This document shows positions 48,662 through 56,659 of a DNA stretch of 64,000 bases, piece by piece. The translations under genes were made by a program, and so were the position numbers. Source of the stretch: Acinetobacter sp. ANC 4805 (GTDB taxonomy: Bacteria > Pseudomonadota > Gammaproteobacteria > Pseudomonadales > Moraxellaceae). Under the pieces are notes generated by a model that was given only the letters and a program-made list of their open reading frames with translations, searched no databases and was not told where the DNA came from. The stretch is from NCBI RefSeq assembly GCF_022549495.1, contig NZ_JAKZGD010000001.1, positions 1 to 64,000 on the forward strand, in the 5' to 3' direction. Every line of letters starts with the position of its first letter. Position 1 is the first letter of the stretch.

Positions 48662-48830
48662 TGTATGAGAGTAATAAAGTTTCATACTGAATAAGTTTTA
48701 TCTCATTGATATTTCTACTTCGCAATGAATGGAAGAAAAATAAAGTTTCATACTCGATTATCTTTCCGTTTCATTCTTGCAGAAAATAGAGTAATAAAGT
48801 TTCATACTGAAATTAAACTTTATTACTCAT
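48662..48830. repeat. Tn7-like left end with three TnsB-type binding sites
   Basis: Three 22-bp sites lie in direct orientation at 48669-48690, 48735-48756 and 48789-48810. Sites 1 and 3 are identical; site 2 matches them at 18 of 22 positions. All share the core AATAAAGTTTCATACT. The terminus TGTATGAGAGTAATAAAGT resembles the Tn7 terminus as I remember it (TGT, then AATAAAGT, then ACTGA). Three separated sites over about 150 bp is the left-end plan of Tn7. A fourth, partial, inverted copy of 14 bases lies at 48815-48828. Confidence 0.92.
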
Positions 48831-48863
48831 TGAATCAGCAGTCATATTATACTAAAACAGAAT

Positions 48864-49682
48864 TTAATACGGATGATAGGATCCCATATCCTCCGCAAAG
48901 TCATTAATTTCATCTTGATTCAAGAAAGTAAACTTAATTCCTTCAAGAAATTTCATTGCAGAAGAAATTGTTTCTTTGTCCATAGAATCAATTTCTAATG
49001 TGTTCGCAATGTTGTCATAGGCTTCATGAAAAGTATTGAAGTCTGTATAATTTCCCTCAAATACTAATTCTTTATATTCATTAATGAATGAGGACAACTT
49101 TTGTAGTTTTCTTGCTTCTATAGCGCATCCATGTGCAACAGCAGGTTGTCCTGTTAGCACTGATTCTGAATGAAACTTTAATGATTCATAAATTGCTAAG
49201 AATTTAACACCCACTTTTCTAAGTTTGTCTTTTTTGATGATATCAGCAATTTTGGAATCATTACTTTCAAGATTATTTTCATCAGGAAAGTAGATGGTTA
49301 CGCTATCTTGGGTTTTCCACTGGGGAGTATCTTTTTCAAGGCGAGTTTCCACATAATTTTGTAGCCACACATACTTTGTCTGTTTGGAAACATTTGAAGT
49401 GTGAAAAAGAAAGAAAGGTACGTCAAACATCAAGGCATAGTTAACAGTGTCAACAGGAAAACCAGAAAGTTGTACATTTTCTTTGAATGCCTTATCAGTA
49501 CCCTTAACCTGAACAAAGATGAAATCGCCAGTTGCGTCATCCGAGTCAAACCGCTCTAGTTGAAGATCTATGCCATAGTCTCTTTCTTCGAGACTGCGAA
49601 CAAGCCAGTTTTCATTCAGGTGAGTAAAAATAGTCCTGACCGCCTTAGTATCAATGCGATGTGTATCTATTCTTTTTGGCAT
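48864..49682 (-). CDS. DUF4365 nuclease-like protein
   Basis: About 272 residues with the DUF4365 pattern at the N terminus: MPKRIDTHRID, then EERDYGIDLQLE and FIFVQVKGTD. The D35/D39 and Q58-V-K60 residues fit a PD-(D/E)xK restriction-endonuclease fold (Asp ... Q/E-x-K). The C-terminal half (about 120-270) is helical and unassigned. The start chosen is the ATG ending at 49682; the longer frame begins with TTG at 49703. AAGGAA lies upstream. It is the second gene leftward from the C-box region, about 100 bases behind the winged-helix gene. It could be the restriction nuclease of this island; direct evidence is lacking. Confidence 0.7.
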   Translation of the reverse strand: MPKRIDTHRIDTKAVRTIFTHLNENWLVRSLEERDYGIDLQLERFDSDDATGDFIFVQVKGTDKAFKENVQLSGFPVDTVNYALMFDVPFFLFHTSNVSKQTKYVWLQNYVETRLEKDTPQWKTQDSVTIYFPDENNLESNDSKIADIIKKDKLRKVGVKFLAIYESLKFHSESVLTGQPAVAHGCAIEARKLQKLSSFINEYKELVFEGNYTDFNTFHEAYDNIANTLEIDSMDKETISSAMKFLEGIKFTFLNQDEINDFAEDMGSYHPY

Positions 49683-49781
49683 GTAAGTGTAGTTCCTTAT
49701 CAATATTTTTTAACAGATAACTTTTTCATTAGTTTATGAAAAGATAATCAAAGTATGGCTATCTACGCTTAGAATTTGTAG

Positions 49782-50267
49782 CTAATCAAGTAATGAAATT
49801 AAAAAATCAGTGTAAGCCTTCAGTTTTTCAATATCATGAAGTAATTGATTTTTTCTCCTTAATATTTCAGTTTTAAGTTCTGGAAAGTCTATAAGGGCTT
49901 GTTCAGAAGCTTTAATTTGATTTTCATAAGTTTTTTGCTTTTCTTTTAATTCATTAGTCTTGAAATTAAGTTTTTTTGAATCACTTTTAATTGATATTAA
50001 ATCAAATTGCTTTCTAAATTCGTGCATGCTTTCTGTTTCAACAAATGTTGAAAGCCTTGGATTGTCAGAATGAATATGTTTGACCAAGTGCCCTTGTCGT
50101 ACCAGTTTTCTCAGAAGTCTATACAGTTGTTGCTGGTTGATTTTTTCCTTTTCATCATTTGAAAGATGCAAGTTGTTCCAAATTTCGTTTGATGTCCATC
50201 CATCGATCTGATTATGAGATAGAAGTACTACAAAAGATTGGAAGATAGGCGAAGCAATTTGTTTCAT
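49782..50267 (-). CDS. Winged-helix / coiled-coil protein
   Basis: A 161-residue protein I cannot assign to a named family. The N-terminal part (about 1-75) looks like a winged helix: SPIFQSFVVLLSHNQIDGWT, then EIWNNLHLSNDEKEKINQQQ and LYRLLRKLVRQGHLVKH with the recognition helix and wing. Residues about 90-155 are Lys/Glu/Leu-rich and probably form a coiled coil (LKEKQKTYENQIKASEQALI). It starts 90 bases from the C-protein gene in the opposite direction and shares the intergenic control region. A DNA-binding or assembly role in the same system is inferred. Confidence 0.6.
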   Translation of the reverse strand: MKQIASPIFQSFVVLLSHNQIDGWTSNEIWNNLHLSNDEKEKINQQQLYRLLRKLVRQGHLVKHIHSDNPRLSTFVETESMHEFRKQFDLISIKSDSKKLNFKTNELKEKQKTYENQIKASEQALIDFPELKTEILRRKNQLLHDIEKLKAYTDFLISLLD

Positions 50268-50295
50268 GATAAAAAACTAGAAAAAATAAAAAAGA

Positions 50296-50339
50296 GGATT
50301 ATAGTCCGTGGATATATAGTCCTCAAATAGTGATAGTTC
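50296..50339. promoter_or_regulatory. C-box-like operators between divergent gene pairs
   Basis: Two near-palindromes GGATTATAGTCC (50296-50307) and GGATATATAGTCC (50310-50322) stand side by side, joined by a GT. A weaker ATAGTTC half-site lies at 50333-50339. The pattern, with repeated TATAGTC halves and GTG between them, closely resembles the operators bound by small C proteins of type II restriction-modification systems (Esp1396I type, as I remember it). The position just upstream of a C-like gene supports this. Confidence 0.7.
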
Positions 50340-50357
50340 TGTTTTTTAAGCATTTGA

Positions 50358-50573
50358 ATGTTTATGTCAGAACTTACTATTCAATTTGGACTATTGGTTC
50401 GTAAATACAGAAAAGAAAGAAATATGTCACAGGAACAGTTGGCATTGCTTTGTAACATGGATCGGAGTTATTTAGGGCGGATTGAGAGAGGAGAGGTTAA
50501 TCTCACTTTGGAAAAAATTTATGAATTAGCAAAATCTTTAGATGTAAATGTAAAAGATTTATTGCCTGAGTAA
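50358..50573 (+). CDS. Controller (C) protein, XRE family
   Basis: A 71-residue single-domain XRE/Cro-type DNA-binding protein. The five-helix fold is clear: FGLLVRKYRKERNMSQEQLA, then LLCNMDRSYLGRIERGEVNL and TLEKIYELAKSLDVNVKDLL. Stand-alone HTH proteins of this size just upstream of a DNA methyltransferase are typical C proteins, which time restriction gene expression by binding their own C-box. The C-box-like sites at 50296-50322 lie about 36-60 bases upstream. The true start may be the ATG at 50364 two codons in. No ribosome-binding site is obvious; some C genes are leaderless. Confidence 0.78.
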   Translation: MFMSELTIQFGLLVRKYRKERNMSQEQLALLCNMDRSYLGRIERGEVNLTLEKIYELAKSLDVNVKDLLPE

Positions 50574-50636
50574 TTTTATAAAGTTATATTCTGTTATCAT
50601 TTGGCATATTTTTTTACTTTAAAATTTGGTGCTGTT

Positions 50637-51704
50637 TTGAAAGTAATTGATTTCTTTTCTGGTTGCGGTGGAGTAAGTGAAGGATTACGCCAAGCAGGAT
50701 TTGAAATTACAATTGGTTTAGATTTTGATTCTAATGCGGCGACAACATATCAAGCTAATTTTCCTGAAGCTTTATTTTTTAATGATGATATTCGCAAAGT
50801 AGATGAAAAAATATTAGCAAAAGCTTTTAAAGAGAAAAACAGAGAAAAAGAGCCTCTTTTGTTTGTTGCATGTGCTCCATGTCAGCCATTTTCTACACAA
50901 AATAAATCAAAAAGTGAAGATGATATTCGACGTACCTTATTAGATGAAACACACCGGTTTATTAGTAAATTAAAACCTGAGTATATTCTTGTAGAAAACG
51001 TTCCTGGTCTTCAAAAAATCGATAAAGAAAAGGATGGACCTTACAAACGATTCATCACTTTTTTAGAGTCTAAAAAATATAAGATTACAGAATTCATCGC
51101 AAAATCTGAAGATTATGGTGTTCCACAAAAACGTAAGCGTTTTGTTCTACTAGCTTGTAAATCTGGAAAAATGGAAATTCCAGCAAGTACACATGGGGAA
51201 GGCTTAGAACCTATTAAAACGGTTCGAGATTTTATTGGAGAATTTCCAGCTATTCAAGCTGGTGAAGTACATCCAGACGACCCTTGGCATAGATGCCCAA
51301 CGTTAAATGAGCGAAATTTAGAGCGTATTAAAGAAACTCCAGAAGGTGGAGATCGACGTCATTGGCCAGATCATTTGATTAATGAATGCCATAAGAGGCA
51401 CTCTGGGCATATGGATGTGTATGGTCGTATGAGTTGGGATAAGCCAGCTCCGACCTTAACGACTCGTTGTTATAGCTATTCTAATGGACGTTTTGGGCAT
51501 CCAGATACAAATCAGCATCGTGCAATTAGTGTGAGAGAAGCCTCAAGGCTACAAACATTCCCTAAAGATTTTATCTTTAAAGGGAGTGTAGTTGAGGCTT
51601 CTAAACAGATTGGAAATGCGGTGCCATGTGAAATGGCTAAACAATTTGGTTTAGCCATTCAAAAGCATTATTTAGATTATGGGAAAGCACCTAAAATAAT
51701 TTAA
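50637..51704 (+). CDS. DNA cytosine-5 methyltransferase
   Basis: About 355 residues. All core motifs of C5-cytosine methyltransferases are present: I FFSGCGG (7-12), IV CAPCQPFS with the catalytic C82, VI VENVPG (E120), VIII QKRKRF (164-169), and IX-X RASREASRLQTFP-like VREASRLQTFP and QIGNAVP near the C terminus. The variable target-recognition region lies between motifs VIII and IX (about 185-290). The start is set at the TTG 50637 (MKVIDFFSG) with GGTG just ahead; the TTG at 50601 would add 12 unlikely residues. Its last 33 bases overlap the receiver-protein gene convergently. The recognition sequence cannot be predicted. Confidence 0.93.
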   Translation: MKVIDFFSGCGGVSEGLRQAGFEITIGLDFDSNAATTYQANFPEALFFNDDIRKVDEKILAKAFKEKNREKEPLLFVACAPCQPFSTQNKSKSEDDIRRTLLDETHRFISKLKPEYILVENVPGLQKIDKEKDGPYKRFITFLESKKYKITEFIAKSEDYGVPQKRKRFVLLACKSGKMEIPASTHGEGLEPIKTVRDFIGEFPAIQAGEVHPDDPWHRCPTLNERNLERIKETPEGGDRRHWPDHLINECHKRHSGHMDVYGRMSWDKPAPTLTTRCYSYSNGRFGHPDTNQHRAISVREASRLQTFPKDFIFKGSVVEASKQIGNAVPCEMAKQFGLAIQKHYLDYGKAPKII

Positions 51705-53492
51705 GCTTGCTTCGCTAATATGATCTACTGAAGGTGGTGGGATCTCTAATGGCGGTTCAAATCCTTTAATAAAGTCGACACCAATTCTTCCTGAGTGATG
51801 TGAAGCCATATTTTGAAATCTCTCAGCATATCCACTTCTTAATTGCGATTTTAATTTTAGTTCGATTCGGACTTTCTCAATATCTTCACCATTGGCTTTA
51901 AATGTTAGTGCTTCATGGTATCTTTCGTCTAATTTCGTTTTGTAATTCAATATTACTAGATAATCGCTTACAGGAAGATCAGTCTCTGGATTGGTTACAG
52001 AGAAATAAAAGCGTTCCCCTTTTTCGTAAGCATAAATATATTTTGAACGAGTTGCATTTTCTAAAGCTTCTTCGGCACTGACTTTAAACAATCTGAGGAC
52101 TTGTATCATTCGATGAGGAGTAAGCCTTTTGTTTATAGGTACAGTTTCCTGAGTTGGGACCATATCGCAAGCTGGTGATACGCAGACATACCATAAATTA
52201 TTTTTTTGATCAAAAAGAACTGTACCAGTACTAATATGTTTTTCACGATAATCTTTAGAAGATAAATTCATATTCAAAGCATGATACATATCCTTAAATG
52301 TATTGGCATTGATCGTAATCCCCATTTTTTCTGCACAGAAATTTTCGATTGGGGATTGTGAAGATACAAGCTCATATTCTTTTTTGTAACTAGTAAAAAT
52401 ATCTTTAATAAAATCAGAAAGTATTTGATTTCTAGAGAATTTGAAGTATAAATCTTCAGCAAGACTCGAGTAAATCGTTTTGATCTTATTGTTAATATCA
52501 TCCTCTTCGCTTTTTAAGATTTCTTTAAGCCATGCAGCTTGTCCGTAAGAATCATTTTGATGAATCACATTAAAAGACATAGACTCAGCTTCAATCTGAT
52601 TTTGTATTTCTGATTGAATTAATTGGTAGTAAGAGGGCTGCCAATCTATGAGAGACTTTATTAACGTTTTTAAAATTTGTTCTGGATCATTTTCAAAATC
52701 ATTAGTTTTATTATGTATGCATATGAAAACATTATGGTACTGAATCCACTTCAAACCATTTTTATCTCCAAAAATAGTAGAATTTTTATTCTTATCTGAT
52801 GTGTATATTTGATTAATTTCAATATGATAATCACAAATTAAATTTGCTAACTTTTGAATATATTGTTTTATATTAGGTTCGCTCTCTTGAGCTAAAATTT
52901 TCTTTAATCTATTAGGAACATTGTAGTTGAGTAAATACTCTAAGTATTCAGCATTTGTTAAAGAATAATTTCCACCATTTTTAATATCACTCTCAATTTT
53001 TTCTTCCCAAAACTCTACTACGTCATCATTACTAAGATCTTCGATATCTTTCTTTACATTTCTAGGAGAAGTCAAACTAGAAGCAATTTGTTTCCATACA
53101 ACTTCTGGATGCTCATTTGTATAAACCACAGCAAGATTAAAATGAGGTGAATTTTTTAGTCCACTTAAAATTTCAATAGTTTTTTTAGGGTTTTGGCTTT
53201 CAAGATGATAATCAATAATTAATAAATCAGATTTTCGAATTCTATCCACTTCTAGATGATTGGCTGAATCATCTAAATCGCATAATATTTTTTCATTTTG
53301 GAAATAGGATTCAAGAGCAGCAGCTCTTTGGGAGCTTTCAATAGTAGAGTCTGGTATTGATTCGCCTTTTACTAATGATTGGATTAATTTAGAGTAGGGA
53401 ATAAATTCATCATCAATCATCATTACCGAGCGTATTGCATTTTTACAAAATGTTTTGTGAACTAAATCTTCATATTGAATAGCTGCAGACAC
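51672..53492 (-). CDS. Receiver-domain protein with unknown C-terminal effector
   Basis: A 606-residue protein. Residues 15-145 resemble a response-regulator receiver domain: acidic pair D27-D28 in VMMIDDEF, the phospho-acceptor D94 in LLIIDYHLE, and T125 in VVYTNEH. The usual Lys after beta-5 is not evident. This fits the Response_reg_2 type as I remember it. The middle (150-400) is helical and unassigned. The C-terminal part has a notable VCVSPACDMVP (436-446) and no recognised output domain. Translation starts at GTG with GGAGCG inside the end of the upstream kinase-like gene, two bases past its stop, so the two are tightly coupled. It is the likely partner of that kinase-like protein. Confidence 0.72.
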   Translation of the reverse strand: MSAAIQYEDLVHKTFCKNAIRSVMMIDDEFIPYSKLIQSLVKGESIPDSTIESSQRAAALESYFQNEKILCDLDDSANHLEVDRIRKSDLLIIDYHLESQNPKKTIEILSGLKNSPHFNLAVVYTNEHPEVVWKQIASSLTSPRNVKKDIEDLSNDDVVEFWEEKIESDIKNGGNYSLTNAEYLEYLLNYNVPNRLKKILAQESEPNIKQYIQKLANLICDYHIEINQIYTSDKNKNSTIFGDKNGLKWIQYHNVFICIHNKTNDFENDPEQILKTLIKSLIDWQPSYYQLIQSEIQNQIEAESMSFNVIHQNDSYGQAAWLKEILKSEEDDINNKIKTIYSSLAEDLYFKFSRNQILSDFIKDIFTSYKKEYELVSSQSPIENFCAEKMGITINANTFKDMYHALNMNLSSKDYREKHISTGTVLFDQKNNLWYVCVSPACDMVPTQETVPINKRLTPHRMIQVLRLFKVSAEEALENATRSKYIYAYEKGERFYFSVTNPETDLPVSDYLVILNYKTKLDERYHEALTFKANGEDIEKVRIELKLKSQLRSGYAERFQNMASHHSGRIGVDFIKGFEPPLEIPPPSVDHISEASLNYFRCFPII

Positions 53493-53494
53493 AA

Positions 53495-56446
53495 TTATCG
53501 CTCCAATCCATTAAATTTAATAATAAAGTTTGCGCCCTCTTCAAATATGAAAGGGTCATCATTATGTTGTTCGGCATACCAAATTTTGTGATGTGCTACA
53601 GCGAGGTTTTCACGACATAAGTACAATCCTACACCACGTCCATTTGCCCGTTTTGTGTAGAAAAGATCAAACAGTCTTTGAACATCATCTTCATCAACTT
53701 TTGGTCCTGAATTTGCGATTACTACGAGATCATCAATTAAATCAATTTTAATTTTTCTGTCTTCAACTAGTGCGACCCAATACATCGCATTGTTAATCAA
53801 ATTAATGAATACTGGGTAGATGCGTGAAGGAAGGTCACTAATTTTTAATGATTTAAAAGCCTCAGTGACTTCAAAATTAATACGTTGTCTTTCGAAACGA
53901 TCACCATAGAACTGATTAATATGGACTTCGATATTTTTACCAGTAATTGTCTGGCGGGATTGATAACCAGAAATTTTTAGTGGGGAAAGGAAGCGAATTT
54001 GGCTTGTGAGTGCTTTATGAGAGTTGTACGCTAATTTGAAACCAGGATGTTCTTTTACATCACTTGGCAACGAATTTAATCCACGAGTGACCAAGGAATC
54101 TATTTCTTCAAGCTCGTGAGATAAAATTTCTACACTAATTCCAAGTTGTGCAACAGCATTGATTGTTCGCATTTTTTCTTCAACATCTGATCGTTCTTCT
54201 TCTGCTATTGAGAATGCTGAATCTAAGTTAATGCCATCAGATATTTTTTCTAATGTTTTTAAAATTGCATCATATTTAAATGTATAGGTCTCTATTAATT
54301 CTAAATAGATAATATCTAAATTGTTTAAGGCATTTTCTAAATGAGATGATTCCTCAACATTTTCAACAATACTGATTGCTTGGGTGTAATACGAGCTTCT
54401 ATCTTCACTAATGTCTTTTTTCCAGATTGAATGAAGTGCTGTAATCTTAGATTCAATAAGTGAAAGATATTTATTTAATTTTGAATTGAGAAGGCCCTGG
54501 TTTTTATCAAATAATTTCTTAGCAGTTTGTTGTGGAGCCAACGTATTTAGTTCAGACTCCATTTTATTAACAACAGTTTTTAGCTGAATGACATAAGCCG
54601 AGAATTCATTGTATTTATCACGATACTCTCTATAACGTTCTTCATAAATTCCTAGCTTGGGTGGTTTAGTAGGCGTTTTAATCTCAGTCCGGATAAGTTC
54701 AAGTTTCGACAGCTTTTGATCGATATCTTGTAGTTCATAAGCACTAAGTTTATCTACATTTTCTATAGTATCTTTAAGATCTTTAGCTATTAATAAAGAA
54801 TCATCTAATTTTGGTGTTTGGCTTTTTAATGCATCTTTGAAGCTTTTTTGGGAAGCTTTTCTTGCTTGTGTTTGGGCTTCTTTTCTAAGTTCTTTATTTT
54901 TTTTTGCAATTATTATTAACTCTTGGCGTTCTTCTGATTTAGAACCAAAAAATCTATAAGCTAGCTCTATTAAAAGATTTGAAACTAGTTCTTTAAGTTG
55001 AATAGTAGCAGAATTTCTAATAAATCCTTCTCGACCAGATTTATCTTTGAGTTCTTTGTTCTTCTGATGGGTAATACCAACATAGCCAAATGTTCGGCGG
55101 GTTGAGAAGTAGAAATCACCAGCACGGATTGTACGTCGAGCTTCAATTTCAAAAAAATCGTTATCTAATCGACCATATGGGAGGACACGTAAATTATCTC
55201 TAAAAATTAAAAGGCCGCCATATTTGTGTCCTTGCTCAGCAAAAACAGAGATTTGATCTTTATCTAAGGAACTCAAATCTGCATCATACTCGAAAGATCC
55301 AAGTTGAATTTTAAAACTACCAATACCTGATTTTGGATTAATACTGATATTTGGGGCAATAGATATTACACCTTTGTCTTGACCAAAAGCTTTTACATTA
55401 CCTTTAAACCAGCCTTTTTCATCAAACTCTCCAACCACTATGTGCTCAAGCGAAGAGAATTCTGAAAGCCCAAAAACCTCTTGCTCATTTAGTATTGACT
55501 TTGGTGAATTATTTTTTTTAATCGTAAAAATTTCATAAGAAAAATGCTCATCTTTTTCTACATATGGATTTGTGAAAGCTCTTAAAGTATCAACCAAGTC
55601 ACGTTGAGTTGCGATAAGTTCGTGGTTTTGAGTGCCTAAGTTCTCATGATTAGTCAATAAGGTTAAATCTCTTCCTAAATCCAGTAAAAATAAAGCTGTA
55701 CCGTGTTGCCCACCATCTTTTTCAGAAACTTTATTAAGTATTTCTTTCCAAGGCGAGATAGCTCTTTCATCCAACACAGAGTGTTCGCAAAAAATGATAA
55801 TTTTATTTTGTGTAGTTATAAAGCCTTCCGATTTATTGTTTTCTAGCTCATCTTCAGAGAAACGTTCCCATGCTCTTTTCTTAATAGAGTTTTCATCTTT
55901 TTTAAATTTAACATTTTTGATAAGTTCTTCTTTGAGCAAATCAAATGCAATAGTAATTTCATCAACTGTATCAAACTCTAAGAATGGAATACTGATGTCT
56001 TCAAAGGAAAGATATGGATTTTCGAACAAACGCCAATCGACAAGAAGAGAAGTAAAAGAACCATTTAACTTTTTAGTCACAAGGAAAGTAACATTTGCTA
56101 AAAATGCGGCAGAGAGTCGCCCAATACCTTTTTCACCCTGCGTTTGGCGAACTGGAATGTCAAAACGATCTTCATCATTTAGAGTTTTTTTCTTACTTTT
56201 AGATTCTGTTCCGACAATTAGCCAGTTATCAATAATCTGCTCTGGTGACATACCACAGCCATTATCGATTAATGCGCCACAAGGGTAATCTGTATCCACA
56301 GTAAATAAAGCTACGTCTCTTGCATAAGCATCATAAGCATTTTTCCAGAGCTCACTTACAGCGGTTGGGCAGTCTGCGATTTGACCTTTACCTAAGTGTT
56401 CGATCGTACGTGCTCTAGCTCTAAAGTTAAAAGATTTAACAGACAT
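53495..56446 (-). CDS. MORC-like GHKL ATPase fused to a histidine-kinase-like module
   Basis: A 983-residue protein with two GHKL ATPase domains. The N-terminal one is of MORC/Hsp90/MutL type: ELWKNAYDAYA (E32, N36, D39), IDNGCGMS (61-67) and GEKGIGRLSAAF (104-115), with an S5-like part after it. A long coiled-coil middle (about 480-740) follows. The C-terminal module looks like a histidine kinase: LSHELEE with H777 as candidate phospho-acceptor, N box NLINNAMYW (N886), G1 VIANSGP, F box LFDLFYTKR and G2 GRGVGLYLCREN. The combination, next to a receiver gene and a methyltransferase, points to defence signalling. I know no characterised protein with this exact layout. Confidence 0.78.
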   Translation of the reverse strand: MSVKSFNFRARARTIEHLGKGQIADCPTAVSELWKNAYDAYARDVALFTVDTDYPCGALIDNGCGMSPEQIIDNWLIVGTESKSKKKTLNDEDRFDIPVRQTQGEKGIGRLSAAFLANVTFLVTKKLNGSFTSLLVDWRLFENPYLSFEDISIPFLEFDTVDEITIAFDLLKEELIKNVKFKKDENSIKKRAWERFSEDELENNKSEGFITTQNKIIIFCEHSVLDERAISPWKEILNKVSEKDGGQHGTALFLLDLGRDLTLLTNHENLGTQNHELIATQRDLVDTLRAFTNPYVEKDEHFSYEIFTIKKNNSPKSILNEQEVFGLSEFSSLEHIVVGEFDEKGWFKGNVKAFGQDKGVISIAPNISINPKSGIGSFKIQLGSFEYDADLSSLDKDQISVFAEQGHKYGGLLIFRDNLRVLPYGRLDNDFFEIEARRTIRAGDFYFSTRRTFGYVGITHQKNKELKDKSGREGFIRNSATIQLKELVSNLLIELAYRFFGSKSEERQELIIIAKKNKELRKEAQTQARKASQKSFKDALKSQTPKLDDSLLIAKDLKDTIENVDKLSAYELQDIDQKLSKLELIRTEIKTPTKPPKLGIYEERYREYRDKYNEFSAYVIQLKTVVNKMESELNTLAPQQTAKKLFDKNQGLLNSKLNKYLSLIESKITALHSIWKKDISEDRSSYYTQAISIVENVEESSHLENALNNLDIIYLELIETYTFKYDAILKTLEKISDGINLDSAFSIAEEERSDVEEKMRTINAVAQLGISVEILSHELEEIDSLVTRGLNSLPSDVKEHPGFKLAYNSHKALTSQIRFLSPLKISGYQSRQTITGKNIEVHINQFYGDRFERQRINFEVTEAFKSLKISDLPSRIYPVFINLINNAMYWVALVEDRKIKIDLIDDLVVIANSGPKVDEDDVQRLFDLFYTKRANGRGVGLYLCRENLAVAHHKIWYAEQHNDDPFIFEEGANFIIKFNGLER

Positions 56447-56659
56447 AGCAACCCTTGATAAATCAAAATTATGAGAGGTGTGTATCTAATTATGGATACT
56501 TTTTCTTGTTATATGATCTTAACTTAATGTTTGTTAGAAGTCTTTTAAAATGAGAAAAGATAGCCTGAAAAACTTATATAGCTTTAATACCAGATGGGAT
56601 TATGAGCCATCTTATTTGGAAATCTTAAATTTTTAAACTGTTCTTGATTCATGGGAAAT

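Noticed and set aside
55794-56288. Long plus-strand ORF (164 codons)
   Set aside because: It is antisense to the conserved MORC-type ATPase motifs, which are clearly the coding strand.
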